Shown here piece after piece: positions 45,380 to 54,928 of a stretch of DNA of 64,000 bases. The position numbers and the translations under genes are program-made. How positions within the stretch are numbered: the stretch's first letter is position 1; each line of letters starts with the position of its first letter. This stretch comes from Brachyspira pilosicoli P43/6/78 (GTDB lineage Bacteria > Spirochaetota > Brachyspiria > Brachyspirales > Brachyspiraceae). Location: contig NC_019908.1 in assembly GCF_000325665.1 (NCBI RefSeq), positions 1,426,001 through 1,490,000 of the forward strand, read 5' to 3'. Below the pieces are notes generated by a model that was not told the DNA's origin, searched no databases, and saw only the letters and a list, made by a program, of their open reading frames with translations.

Positions 45380-46891
45380 ATGGATTATAATGAAAAACTA
45401 TATAATGTATTTTCAAACAAGGAGCATAGATTAGAATCTTGGATGGCGGCTGTATTTTCTAAAGAATATGACCATAATGTAACTATAGATGAGCTTAAAG
45501 AAATTTTAGCAGAGGAAAATAGCTTTATAGTTACAGAATTAAAAGAGGTAGAAAAAGAAAATTATATAAGAGAAAACTCAAAATGGGAAGTAATATTAAA
45601 AGCAGAATATATAGAAGAATATGATGATGAGTGTGATGATGAATGCGATAGCGATTGCTCTTGTGAAGGACATGAATGCTCACATAATCACGAAGAAGAA
45701 CATCAATGCTCATGCGGACATCACCATGAAGAAGAACATCAATGCTCTTGCAGCCATGGAGAAAATCATCAATGCTCTTGCGGCAATCATGATGAAGAAG
45801 TAAAACAAAATGATGAACTTACATTCTATATTGCTCTAATAGATGCAAAAACTGTAACAGAAAATGTACCTGAAATATTCTCAGTTAATACAATAAAAGA
45901 AGAAAATTATAAAGAGGCATTAGAAGTAAATTATGCAATACATATATCAACAGTATTTCAAAATTATCCTCTTACAGACTATCAAAGACAATTACAATTA
46001 TTAAACAGCATAGTAGCAGATGCTTCATTATTTTTAGATATGTCTTGTTCTACTGCACGTTCTGGAGATTGGCTTGCATACACTGCCACATTCCCGCTTT
46101 TACCTTCACTAGACTATCTTTACACTATTCATGCTATATATGATGATGATAAAGACCCAAACAAAGTAGAATATTGGTTTCATACGCATGGATTATACAG
46201 AGCTGGTGTGATAGAATTAGAAATAGTTGGTGTTGAAGATTCTAATGCTTATTATGGAGAATTATTAAACACTGTAGCAAAACTATTTATAGAGAGAGGA
46301 GTTCCTGAAAAAGGCTTTAAATTTACTCCTGCTTATGGTGTTAGTGTTTGCTGGCTTCCTTGGCAAGAGGCTTTAGAAAAACTTAATATTGATAAAGATT
46401 TTTCTGGAAGCTATAAAGACAGAAATGATAATATACATAACACTCCTTCTGGTGTATTAGTAGCTGTAGATGAAAAAGGAAATTACCATACTATGGACTA
46501 CTATAAAGATAAACTTACAGATAATCCTATTTTTATGCTTAGCAATTTTGAAACTGCTATAATGAGAGAAGCTGCTTTTGATAAAATTGAATATTTTATA
46601 GAATTATTAACAAAGAAAAAGAAAGATGAAGATACTTCGTTTTTAGTAAAATTAGGTTATGCTAGAGAAGACGAAGACCCTAATGATTTAGAGCATTTAT
46701 GGTTTGAGGTTCATGATTTTACAGATGACGGATATTTTGATGCTACATTAATAAATGAGCCTTATAAAGATTTGAATATGCATGAGGGAGACAGAGGAAT
46801 GCATAGCATAGAAAATCTTACAGATTGGATAATATACTATAAATCCGTACATTATGACTCTAAAAATATATATTTATTATTTGAAGATTAA
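45380..46891 (+). CDS. DUF4026/DUF2314-like protein with Cys/His-rich metal-binding insert
   Basis: 503 residues without signal. Residues about 80-150 are a run of acidic, Cys and His residues: repeats of the form HxC-S-C-G-x-H with EEEHQC, rich enough to bind several metal ions. The flanking sequence (LESWMAAVFS near the start, later TARSGDWLAYTAT and PAYGVSVCWLPW) resembles DUF4026. The last 80 residues (LEHLWFEVHDFTDDGYFDATLINEP... DW) resemble DUF2314. Both are families of unknown function. A role in metal storage or sensing is a guess from the insert. Confidence 0.6.
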   Translation: MDYNEKLYNVFSNKEHRLESWMAAVFSKEYDHNVTIDELKEILAEENSFIVTELKEVEKENYIRENSKWEVILKAEYIEEYDDECDDECDSDCSCEGHECSHNHEEEHQCSCGHHHEEEHQCSCSHGENHQCSCGNHDEEVKQNDELTFYIALIDAKTVTENVPEIFSVNTIKEENYKEALEVNYAIHISTVFQNYPLTDYQRQLQLLNSIVADASLFLDMSCSTARSGDWLAYTATFPLLPSLDYLYTIHAIYDDDKDPNKVEYWFHTHGLYRAGVIELEIVGVEDSNAYYGELLNTVAKLFIERGVPEKGFKFTPAYGVSVCWLPWQEALEKLNIDKDFSGSYKDRNDNIHNTPSGVLVAVDEKGNYHTMDYYKDKLTDNPIFMLSNFETAIMREAAFDKIEYFIELLTKKKKDEDTSFLVKLGYAREDEDPNDLEHLWFEVHDFTDDGYFDATLINEPYKDLNMHEGDRGMHSIENLTDWIIYYKSVHYDSKNIYLLFED

Positions 46892-46903
46892 ATTTATAAT
46901 TTC

Positions 46904-46932
46904 TTGACCTTATATAGAAATAATGATATCAT
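46904..46932 (+). promoter_or_regulatory. Sigma-70-like promoter of the SLBB/giant-repeat operon
   Basis: TTGACC (46904-46909), 17 bases, TATCAT (46927-46932). Confidence 0.55.
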
Positions 46933-46967
46933 TAATAATATAAAATATAGTTTATTATTTATTATAA

Positions 46968-47279
46968 ATGAAAGAAAAAATTATTTGTCTATCTTTTATT
47001 TTATTGGTTTTTTTATTTGGTATTATAATTAATACTGTTAATAACACCGATACTGAAAGGTATATAAAAGTAACTATGAAAGGTGCTGTAAGACATTCGG
47101 GTGTATATTTTTGCAAATATGGTTCTTCTTTTGCTAAAATAATTGAAACAGCTGGAGGAATTACAGAAAGAGGATATTTACCTGAAGGTTTAGATTACAA
47201 TATGCCAATAACAAATGATATAACTATAAATATACCGGCTAAGTATTACAGCATTAAAAAAAATACTGAAGGGAGATAA
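46968..47279 (+). CDS. SLBB-domain protein, membrane-anchored
   Basis: 103 residues. A single N-terminal membrane helix (residues 4-24) precedes an SLBB fold: VTMKGAVRHSGVYFCKYGSSFAKIIETAGGITERG and ITINIPAKY, like the ComEA N-terminal or Wza-type ligand-binding domain. It may bind DNA or a polysaccharide outside the membrane. The giant repeat gene begins two bases after its stop; the ribosome site for that gene lies in its last codons. Confidence 0.75.
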   Translation: MKEKIICLSFILLVFLFGIIINTVNNTDTERYIKVTMKGAVRHSGVYFCKYGSSFAKIIETAGGITERGYLPEGLDYNMPITNDITINIPAKYYSIKKNTEGR

Positions 47280-47281
47280 AA

Positions 47282-50200
47282 TTGAAATTAAATAATTCAA
47301 ATATTTTTGATGATAATAATGATATCTCTCTTGATGAATATGATATAGATTCTCTTGTAGATAAAAATATAGAAATTAATGAAAACAATTTTCCTACTGT
47401 ATCTATAGGTACTGAATCTCCTAGCATACATAGCTCTATAATAGATGACAGCATAACTTCTGCATCAGATGAAAATATAGCAATAGAAAATAATAATCAA
47501 GAAGCATCTGTAGAAGCCTACACAGAAGAAGAAAATAAAATATATAATGAAATAGAAAGCAATATTGGAATATCTGAAGATGATTTAAATATTATAAGCG
47601 ATGTTGATGATTTTAATTTGGAAAACCATTTCCAAAATGTAAATAATGATGAAACAGTAGAGGCATACACAGAAGAAGAAAATAGAATATATAATGAAAT
47701 AGAAAACAATGTTGGAATATCTGAAGATGATTTGAATGCTATAAGCGATGTTGATGATTTTAATTTGGAGAGTTTTTTTGCTAATAGTGCTCCTAGTATA
47801 GAAGATACGGCAGAAAATGATTCAAATAATAATGAAGATACTATAAGCATAGAGGAAATTTCTGAAGATAATACAAATGATGTTAATAATGAAACTGTAG
47901 AGGCATACACAGAAGAAGAAAATAGAGCATATAATGAAATAGAGAGCAATGTTGGAATATCTGAAGATGATTTGAATGCTATAAGTGATGTTGATGATTT
48001 TAATTTGGAGAGTTTTTTTACTAATAGTACTCCTATTATAGAAGATGCATCAGATAATACTGCTAGCATCAATAATGAAGAATCTGCTAATGAAATCTCT
48101 GAAACTAATGATAATTTAGAAAACAATAACGATATAGCAGAAAGTATTGAAGAAAATAATGATATTGCAATTGATGATAATATTACTGAAGAAAATGATA
48201 CTACTTTTGAAACCACTGTTAATGATGAAATCAATAATGCTTTAGATAATTATTTAGAAGCTGAAAACTCTAACAGCAATGATAATAACGATATAGCAGA
48301 AAGTATTGAAGAAAATAATGATATCGCAATTGATGATAATATTACTGAAGAAAATGATACTACTTTTGAAACCACTGTTAATGATGAAATCAATAATGCT
48401 TTAGATAATTATTTAGAAGCTGAAAACTCTAACAGCAATGATAATAACGATATAGCAGAAAGTATTGAAGAAAATAATGATATCGCAATTGATGATAATA
48501 TTACTGAAGAAAATGATACTACTTTTGAAACCACTGTTAATGATGAAATCAATAATGCTTTAGATAATTATTTAGAAGCTGAAAACTCTAACAGCAATGA
48601 TAATAACGATATAGCAGAAAGTATTGAAGAAAATAATGATATTGCAATTGATGATAATATTACTGAAGAAAATGATACTACTTTTGAAACCACTGTTAAT
48701 GATGAAATCAATAATGCTTTAAATAATTATTTAGAATCTGAAAGCTTTGAAAACAATAATGAGAATTTAGAAAATACAGAAATAAGAGAAAATATTGACA
48801 CTGATATTATAAATAATGAAACAAATAATGATGAAGTAATTGATGAGTTAGAAAAATTAGATGATTTAGTTGAAAACTTAGACAATACAGAATACGACAA
48901 TAATAATATAGCTGATATAGTATCGCATGGTTTAGCTGAGATAGAAAATATTGAATATGCTGAAAATAGTTCTTTGCAAAATGATGACAGTGTAGTAGAA
49001 ATCATTGATGAAGAGAGCTATATAAATGAAAATAATACTAACATTAACAAAGAAAATGATACTACTTTTGAAACTACTGTTAATGATGAAATCAATAATG
49101 CTTTAGATAATTATTTAGAAGCTGAAAGCTTTGAAAACAATAATGACAATTTAGAAAATACAGAAATAAAAGAGAATATTGACACTGATATTATAAATAA
49201 TGATGAAGTAATTGATGAGTTAGAAAAACTAGATGATTTAGTTGAAAACTTAGACAATACAGAATACGACAATAATAATATAGCTGATATAGTATCGCAG
49301 GGTTTAGCTGAAATAGAAAATATTGAATATGCTGAAAATAATTCTTTGAAAAGTGATGATAATATAATAGAAATTGTTGATGAAAATAATGATGATATAG
49401 CTGAAATGGTATCAGAGGGATTAGATGAAATAGAAAATATTGAACATTCATTAGACAATGATGATAAAAACATTATTACAGAAAATATTCATAATATTGA
49501 TGTGCCTGATATTGATGATGTTGATTATATAGATGAGTCAAATTATATTAATGAAAATAATAATCAAGATGATATTATAGAATTATCTGGAAATGAACTT
49601 GATTTAATAACTAAAGATGAAAATATTGAATATAAATATATACAAAATAATAATAAAGAGTATATGGATATGAATAAAATAAAAAAAGATATAGAAGAAT
49701 TAGAGATAGATGAATTATCTAATGAAGAAAATAGTATATATAATAATCAAATATCGGACGCAGACAATAATGAAGTATATGAACTCACAGATGCAGAAGT
49801 GAATATGTATAAAGAGTACATAGAGAATAATGAATTAGATGAGAACGAGCTTTCTAATGAAGAAATAGATATGTATAAAAGCTATATAGAGGGCAAAGAA
49901 TACACAAATATAAAAAAAGAAGAAAGTATTAATAATTTGGAAGGTATTGATAAAAAAGAAGATATTAATGAGTTGACAGATGAAGAAGTGAATATGTATA
50001 AAGAGTACATAGATAGAGATGATTCTGAAGATAAAACTGATGAGCTAACAGATGAAGAAGAATTAATGTATAAAGCCTATATAGAAAACAGCAGTTCTGA
50101 TAGTTCTTCTGATACTTCTATAGAAGATGAGAGCAATAAAACAAGCGATGATTTATTATCTACTGAATATAAAGAAGAAATAAATAACAATTTAGAATCA

Positions 50201-50797
50201 GTTCAAAATAGTAAAGAAGAAAATAAAATAATAGAAGAAGAAAAAAAAGATATAATAGAAGAACAAGCTGAAGATAATAATGACTTTTTAACTAAATTAA
50301 AACAGATGAATGAGGAATATAAAAAGGAAAAAGAGGATAAGAAAGAAGAAGAAAACAAAGAAGAAGATAGTAATAATTTTCTAGCTAAATTAAAGCAGAT
50401 GAATGAAGAATATAAAAGAGAAAAAGAAGAGAAGAGAAAAGAAGAAATTAAAGAGAGCAATGACTTTTTATTAAAGCAGGTGAACGAGGAATACAAAGAA
50501 GAAAACAAAATAGAAGAAAACAAAATAGAAGAAAACAAAATAGAAGAAAACAAAATAGAAGAAAATAAAATAGATGAAGAAAAAAAAGAAGAGCAAAACA
50601 AAGAAGAAGATAATAATGATTTTTTAGCTAAATTAAAGCAGATGAATGAGGAATATAAAGAAGAAGAGAAAGAGAGAAAAGAAGAAGAATCTAAAAAAGA
50701 AGAAAAAGAAAGTAATGATTTTTTGGCTAAATTAAAGCAGATGAATGAAGAATATAATAAAAGAAGAAGAGGAAAAAAAAAACGAAAAACTAACTAA
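47282..50797 (+). CDS. Giant acidic repeat protein, first part (frameshifted at its end)
   Basis: A TTG start at 47282 with GGGAGA seven bases upstream. 1171 residues, very rich in Asp, Glu, Asn and Ile, without signal. Repeats in order: a 38-residue unit (AYTEEENRIYNEIE... SDVDDFNLE) three times; a 53-residue unit (159 bp) four times at 48122-48757; a pair of longer units (VIDELEKLDDLVENLDN) at about 48830 and 49205; short LTDEEVNMYKEYIE-like units; DFLAKLKQMNEEYK units; and ENKIE five-residue repeats. The end (NKRRRGKKKRKTN) is suddenly basic, because the frame shifts in an A run at 50759-50762 or A10 at 50773-50782. The true protein probably continues in the next entry to about 1756 residues. 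Confidence 0.75.
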   Translation: MKLNNSNIFDDNNDISLDEYDIDSLVDKNIEINENNFPTVSIGTESPSIHSSIIDDSITSASDENIAIENNNQEASVEAYTEEENKIYNEIESNIGISEDDLNIISDVDDFNLENHFQNVNNDETVEAYTEEENRIYNEIENNVGISEDDLNAISDVDDFNLESFFANSAPSIEDTAENDSNNNEDTISIEEISEDNTNDVNNETVEAYTEEENRAYNEIESNVGISEDDLNAISDVDDFNLESFFTNSTPIIEDASDNTASINNEESANEISETNDNLENNNDIAESIEENNDIAIDDNITEENDTTFETTVNDEINNALDNYLEAENSNSNDNNDIAESIEENNDIAIDDNITEENDTTFETTVNDEINNALDNYLEAENSNSNDNNDIAESIEENNDIAIDDNITEENDTTFETTVNDEINNALDNYLEAENSNSNDNNDIAESIEENNDIAIDDNITEENDTTFETTVNDEINNALNNYLESESFENNNENLENTEIRENIDTDIINNETNNDEVIDELEKLDDLVENLDNTEYDNNNIADIVSHGLAEIENIEYAENSSLQNDDSVVEIIDEESYINENNTNINKENDTTFETTVNDEINNALDNYLEAESFENNNDNLENTEIKENIDTDIINNDEVIDELEKLDDLVENLDNTEYDNNNIADIVSQGLAEIENIEYAENNSLKSDDNIIEIVDENNDDIAEMVSEGLDEIENIEHSLDNDDKNIITENIHNIDVPDIDDVDYIDESNYINENNNQDDIIELSGNELDLITKDENIEYKYIQNNNKEYMDMNKIKKDIEELEIDELSNEENSIYNNQISDADNNEVYELTDAEVNMYKEYIENNELDENELSNEEIDMYKSYIEGKEYTNIKKEESINNLEGIDKKEDINELTDEEVNMYKEYIDRDDSEDKTDELTDEEELMYKAYIENSSSDSSSDTSIEDESNKTSDDLLSTEYKEEINNNLESVQNSKEENKIIEEEKKDIIEEQAEDNNDFLTKLKQMNEEYKKEKEDKKEEENKEEDSNNFLAKLKQMNEEYKREKEEKRKEEIKESNDFLLKQVNEEYKEENKIEENKIEENKIEENKIEENKIDEEKKEEQNKEEDNNDFLAKLKQMNEEYKEEEKERKEEESKKEEKESNDFLAKLKQMNEEYNKRRRGKKKRKTN
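48122..48757 (+). repeat. 159-bp tandem repeat, four copies within the giant gene
   Basis: Copies begin at 48122, 48281, 48440 and 48599. They are nearly identical at DNA level, so recent expansion or continuing exchange is likely. The unit is in frame (53 residues, containing AESIEENNDIAIDD and FETTVNDEINNALDNY). Copy 1 and copy 4 diverge at their outer ends. Confidence 0.9.
50503..50577 (+). repeat. 15-bp repeat GAAAACAAAATAGAA, five copies
   Basis: Tandem units coding ENKIE with small changes in the fifth copy, inside the giant gene. Such short identical units are prone to slippage in steps of five residues. Confidence 0.8.
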
Positions 50798-52553
50798 AAA
50801 AAAAGCTGAAAATATAGAAGAAACTAAAAACGATGAAATTTTAACACAAAATAATGAAGAAGAAGCAATAATTGATGATAACACTCTAATAGGTGATGAC
50901 GAAATAGAAGAACCAACAATAGACGATAACACTCTAATAGGTGATGATGAAAAAGAAGAACCAACAATAGACGATAACACTCTAATAGGTGCAGATGAAG
51001 AAAAAGAAGAACAAATAATTGATGATAATACTCTAATAGGTGATGACGAAGAAGAAGAAAAACCAACAATAGATAATAACACTCTAATAGGCGATGAAGA
51101 AAAAGAAGAACCAACAATAGACGATAACACTCTAATAGGTGATGATGAAGAAGAAGAACAAATAATTGATGATAACACTCTAATAGGCGATGATGAAGAA
51201 AAAGAAGAACTAATAATAGACGACAATGCTCTAATAGGTGATGATGAAAAAGAAGAACAAATAATTGATGACAATACTCTAATAGGTAATGACGAAAAAG
51301 AAGAACTAATAATAGACGACAATGCTCTAATAGGTGATGATGAAAAAGAAGAACCAATCATAGATGATAACACTTTAATAGGTGATGACGAAGAAGAAGA
51401 AAAACCAACAATAGATAATAATACTCTAATAGGTGATGATGAAAAAGAAGAACTAATAATAGACGACAATACTCTAATAGGTGCAGACGAAGAAGAAGAA
51501 CCAACAATAGATGATAATACTCTAATAGGTGATGACGAAGAAGAAGAACTAATAATAGATGATAATACTTTAATAGGTGATGACGAAAAAGAAGAACCAA
51601 CAATAGACGACAATGCTCTAATAGGTAATGACGAAAAAGAAGAACTAATAATAGACGACAATGCTCTAATAGGCGATGATGAAAAAGAAGAACCAACAAT
51701 AGACGATAACACTTTAATAGGTGATGACGAAGAAGAAGAACAAATAATTGACGACAATACTCTAATAGGTAATGACGAAAAAGAAGAACAAATAATTGAT
51801 GACAATACTCTAATAGGTGCAGACGAAATAGAAGAAAATATAAATGATAACTCTTTGATAGGAGATGATGAAGTAATCATTGATGATAATACTCTAATAG
51901 GCGATGATGAAGAACTTGAAGAAATAGTAGAAAATAATTTAGAAAAATTAAATGAAATTATGGAATTAAATGCTGTTAATCAGGTAAAAGATGCCGATTT
52001 AAGTATTATGGAACATCTTATATCAGGTCAAAGCGATGAAGATGGTCATGAACTTATACATATAGATAATAAAAAAAATATAAACAATAATAACAAAAAT
52101 AAAAAATCTGTTGAAGAATATGATGAAACAGATAAACTTCTAACAAAGGAACATACAATGGCTGAAGAAAAAGAATTATATGAAACTGAAAAAAACAATA
52201 TAGAAACAAATGTAAAAGTAGAAGATGAATTTAGCCTTAATGAAGATATAGAAAAAAAAGAAAATACAGAATACAACCCAAATGAAGATTTTGACGGAGA
52301 AATAAGTCAATTAGATTTAGATTTCGCTATAAAGATGTTTGAAGCTGAAGAAAATAATAACAACAATAATGAAATGGCATATTGCGGTAAAAATGACCTT
52401 TTACTTTCAGAAAGCGAAATGAATAAATTTAAAAAACTATTCTCATACTTTAAAAACATAGTAGAGAAAATGCCAACTGAATGTTTAAAAGATTTCTCTA
52501 AAACAGAGTTCTATGACCTTTACTCATCTTTAAGCAGAAAGTTTGACGATTAA
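50745..52553 (+). CDS. Giant acidic repeat protein, second part (DDNTLIG repeats)
   Basis: The ATG at 50745 is inside the previous ORF and lacks a ribosome site. The acidic composition continues smoothly from the previous frame if one A is removed (EEYNK-EEEEKKNEK). From 50871 to about 51925 there are 22 units of roughly 16 residues, DDNTLIGDDEEEEPTI, with small changes. A non-repeated tail follows and ends CLKDFSKTEFYDLYSSLSRKFDD. The stop overlaps the pyrR stop inside TTAA. Function unknown; intracellular by lack of signal, or partner of the SLBB protein upstream. Confidence 0.7.
   Translation: MKNIIKEEEEKKNEKLTKKKAENIEETKNDEILTQNNEEEAIIDDNTLIGDDEIEEPTIDDNTLIGDDEKEEPTIDDNTLIGADEEKEEQIIDDNTLIGDDEEEEKPTIDNNTLIGDEEKEEPTIDDNTLIGDDEEEEQIIDDNTLIGDDEEKEELIIDDNALIGDDEKEEQIIDDNTLIGNDEKEELIIDDNALIGDDEKEEPIIDDNTLIGDDEEEEKPTIDNNTLIGDDEKEELIIDDNTLIGADEEEEPTIDDNTLIGDDEEEELIIDDNTLIGDDEKEEPTIDDNALIGNDEKEELIIDDNALIGDDEKEEPTIDDNTLIGDDEEEEQIIDDNTLIGNDEKEEQIIDDNTLIGADEIEENINDNSLIGDDEVIIDDNTLIGDDEELEEIVENNLEKLNEIMELNAVNQVKDADLSIMEHLISGQSDEDGHELIHIDNKKNINNNNKNKKSVEEYDETDKLLTKEHTMAEEKELYETEKNNIETNVKVEDEFSLNEDIEKKENTEYNPNEDFDGEISQLDLDFAIKMFEAEENNNNNNEMAYCGKNDLLLSESEMNKFKKLFSYFKNIVEKMPTECLKDFSKTEFYDLYSSLSRKFDD
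50871..51925 (+). repeat. 48-bp tandem repeat, about 22 units, coding DDNTLIG
   Basis: Units differ by synonymous changes (AATAGG and AATAGGT endings, GATGAC/GATGAT) and by insertion of three or so bases, but the core NTLIG or NALIG is kept. Selection on the protein motif is therefore likely. Confidence 0.88.
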
Positions 52554-53080
52554 GCTTTATCTTTAAGTAAAACTATATCCTCACCCTCTAATTCTTTAAT
52601 TCTTACAGATATATATTGGTCAGCAGGAACATTTAATGCAAGTCCAACATAATTTGCAGATATAGGAAGCTCTCTTCCAAATCTATCAACTAATACAAGT
52701 AAAACAACTCTCTGAGGTCTGCCATATTCAAATAAAGCATTTAAAGCAGCTCTAATAGTTCTGCCTGTATAAAGTACATCATCTACAAGAAGAATAGTTT
52801 TTCCTGTAATATCAAAAGGTATGTCAGTTTCTTTAATTTCAGGGAATTCTGATAAAGTAGATAAATCATCTCTATAGAGGTTAATATCAATAGCACCTAT
52901 AGGTATATCTATGTTTATTTTTTCTTCTATAAGTTTTTTAAGTCTTACAGCTAAATAATCGCCTCTTCTTCTTATGCCTACAATAGAAAGTTTATCCATA
53001 TTTTCCTTTTCAATTACTTCAGCAGCAAGTCTTGGAAGAACTTTTTCATAATCTTCAGCTTTTAATAAAACTCTCATCAA
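52550..53080 (-). CDS. pyrR: PyrR-type uracil phosphoribosyltransferase / pyr regulator
   Basis: 176 residues. The PRPP-binding motif ILLVDDVLYTGRTIRAAL and VGIRRRGDYLA are those of PyrR, as is LVDRFGRELPISANYVGL. PyrR binds pyr mRNA and regulates attenuation and also has UPRT activity. No pyr biosynthesis gene or recognisable PyrR-binding leader is near, so it may act in trans. Starts ATG-ATG at 53080; the second ATG is equally possible. Confidence 0.92.
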   Translation of the reverse strand: MMRVLLKAEDYEKVLPRLAAEVIEKENMDKLSIVGIRRRGDYLAVRLKKLIEEKINIDIPIGAIDINLYRDDLSTLSEFPEIKETDIPFDITGKTILLVDDVLYTGRTIRAALNALFEYGRPQRVVLLVLVDRFGRELPISANYVGLALNVPADQYISVRIKELEGEDIVLLKDKA

Positions 53081-53245
53081 TATAACCCCTTTTTATTTAT
53101 CATTAAAAATACTATTTGATTATAATATTAAAGCAAAAAAAAGCAATATAATAATTTTTACATTTTATAAAAAAAATATGTTAAGTATTTTCTTAGTTTA
53201 CCGATTTTTAATATAGATACAGTAATAACAAAGTTAACATAAGAG

Positions 53246-53273
53246 TTGATTATTTATTTTACTGTTATATAAT
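53246..53273 (+). promoter_or_regulatory. Sigma-70-like promoter of fliL-fliM-fliY
   Basis: TTGATT (53246-53251), 16 bases, TATAAT (53268-53273). No sigma-28-like element is evident. Confidence 0.6.
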
Positions 53274-53316
53274 GATATTATTAATATTATAATATTTATA
53301 AGAGAGGAAATTATAT

Positions 53317-53862
53317 ATGGCAGAAGAAGAAAACTTAGAATTAGAAGAAGGCGAAGAAGAGGAACAAAACGAAGCTCAAGCAAAGAAAAAATTCACTTTA
53401 AGCCCGATGATAATAAAAATACTAATGATAGTAGCTGCCATTTTAGTAGTTGCTTTAATATCTGGACTTATAGCGTTTTTTGTTTCTAAGAGCGTAGGAA
53501 GAGCCGCAGGAGTAAATGCTGGTGTAGTAGATGGCATGATTAAACAGCCACCTCCAACATATTTTGCTATTACTCCAGAGTTTAATGTTAATACTGCTGA
53601 TATGGATGTTGCAAGATTTGTAAGAGTAAGCATAGTATTGACTTACACTACTAATGTTAAACAATTAGCAGTAGAGCTTCCAGAGAGAGGATATATGATA
53701 AGAGATAGAATATATTCTTTAATAAGTTCTTATACTTATGACCAATTAAGAACTAATGAAGGAAGAGAGCAATTGAAAGCTGATATTAAACGTGAAATAA
53801 ACAGTATGTTAAAAAACGGACAAATAGATGATATATTATTTGATAGTTTCTTGTTGAGTTAA
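53317..53862 (+). CDS. fliL: Flagellar basal body-associated protein FliL
   Basis: 181 residues: an acidic cytoplasmic N-terminus, one membrane helix at about 32-55 and a periplasmic domain with VRVSIVLTY and RDRIYSLISS...LKADIKREINSML. FliL surrounds the stator and supports torque generation. GAGAGGAA precedes the ATG. First of three flagellar genes on one transcript. Confidence 0.93.
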   Translation: MAEEENLELEEGEEEEQNEAQAKKKFTLSPMIIKILMIVAAILVVALISGLIAFFVSKSVGRAAGVNAGVVDGMIKQPPPTYFAITPEFNVNTADMDVARFVRVSIVLTYTTNVKQLAVELPERGYMIRDRIYSLISSYTYDQLRTNEGREQLKADIKREINSMLKNGQIDDILFDSFLLS

Positions 53863-53892
53863 TGAGTTAAAATAAAGTATAAGGATAATAGT

Positions 53893-54924
53893 ATGACAGA
53901 AGTATTGTCACAAAGTGAAATAGATGCATTATTAAGTGCTATATCATCTGGCGAAGTGTTGGATAATATTGATACTAAACGTGTGGAAGTAGAGCATAGA
54001 AAGATTAAAATTTATGACTTTAAGCGTCCTGACAAATTCTCTAAAGACCAAATAAGAACGCTTCAAATGATGCATGAAAACTTTGCACGTGTTACTACAA
54101 CTTCATTATCAGCTCAATTAAGAACTTTGGTAGGTATTCACGTAGCAAGCGTAGACCAGCTTACTTATGAAGAGTTTATAAGAAGTGTAAGTAATCCATC
54201 TACTTTGGCTATTGTGAGTATGGACCCTTTAAAAGGAAGTTCTATTTTAGAGATTGACCCATCTATTACTTTTACTATTATAGATAGGTTGTTTGGAGGA
54301 GCTGGAGAAAGCCCTAAAAACTTAAATAGAGAATTAACAGATATTGAGTTGTCTGTTATGGAAGGTATTATAGTAAGAATATTAGGTAACTTAAGAGAGG
54401 CTTGGTCTCAGGTAATAGATTTAAGACCGCGTTTGGGTTCTATAGAAACTAACCCTCAGTTTGCTCAGATGGTTAGCCCTAATGACATGGTTGTACTTAT
54501 TACTTTAGAGACAAAGGTTGCTGATGTTGAAGGTATGATGAACTTCTGTATACCTTATATTACTATTGAACCTATACTTTCTAAATTCTCTGCTCAATAT
54601 TGGTATGCTTCTGTAAGAAGAGGAAGTACTAGCGAAAACTTAAAAATTATTAAAGAAAAATTACAAAATATATATGTTGAAACTTCGGCTGAACTTGGTT
54701 CTATGCAATTACCATTATCAGACATTCTTAATTTACAAAAGGGTGATGTTGTTAAGTTTACTGAGACTAAGATTACTGACCCTGTGATATTCAAGATTGG
54801 TACTAGGAAGAAATTCTTATGCCGTCCTGGTATATCTGGAAGCAGAATGGCTGTACAGCTTACTGGTGTTATGGATGGAGAAACTGATATCACCGAAGAT
54901 GATTTATTAAAAGAGGAGGATTAA
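53893..54924 (+). CDS. fliM: Flagellar motor switch protein FliM
   Basis: 343 residues. The N-terminal LSQSEIDALLSAI binds CheY-P. The middle domain has the FARVTTTSLSAQLR, DRLFGGAG and FCIPY motifs of the CheC-like fold, and the C-terminal SpoA domain contains LNLQKGDVVKF. It forms the cytoplasmic C-ring with FliY/FliN and FliG and sets rotation direction. Confidence 0.97.
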   Translation: MTEVLSQSEIDALLSAISSGEVLDNIDTKRVEVEHRKIKIYDFKRPDKFSKDQIRTLQMMHENFARVTTTSLSAQLRTLVGIHVASVDQLTYEEFIRSVSNPSTLAIVSMDPLKGSSILEIDPSITFTIIDRLFGGAGESPKNLNRELTDIELSVMEGIIVRILGNLREAWSQVIDLRPRLGSIETNPQFAQMVSPNDMVVLITLETKVADVEGMMNFCIPYITIEPILSKFSAQYWYASVRRGSTSENLKIIKEKLQNIYVETSAELGSMQLPLSDILNLQKGDVVKFTETKITDPVIFKIGTRKKFLCRPGISGSRMAVQLTGVMDGETDITEDDLLKEED

Positions 54925-54928
54925 GGTT

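Noticed and set aside
48122-48757. 159-bp repeats as a CRISPR array
   Set aside because: There are no unique spacers between short repeats; the units are contiguous and in frame.
47518-49473. Minus-strand frames opposite the first part of the giant gene
   Set aside because: Serine-rich antisense shadows of acidic codons; none has a start signal or any known motif.
50745-50800. ATG 50745 as an independent gene start
   Set aside because: No Shine-Dalgarno sequence, and the acidic repeat continues straight from the previous frame.
50732-51880. Long minus-strand reading frames opposite the DDNTLIG repeats
   Set aside because: They only mirror the repeat; the translation is a low-complexity Ser/Ile/Leu chain with no ribosome site, and several frames are open there for the same compositional reason.
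50871-51925. 48-bp units as a CRISPR array
   Set aside because: They are contiguous coding repeats, with no palindromic repeat and spacer pattern.
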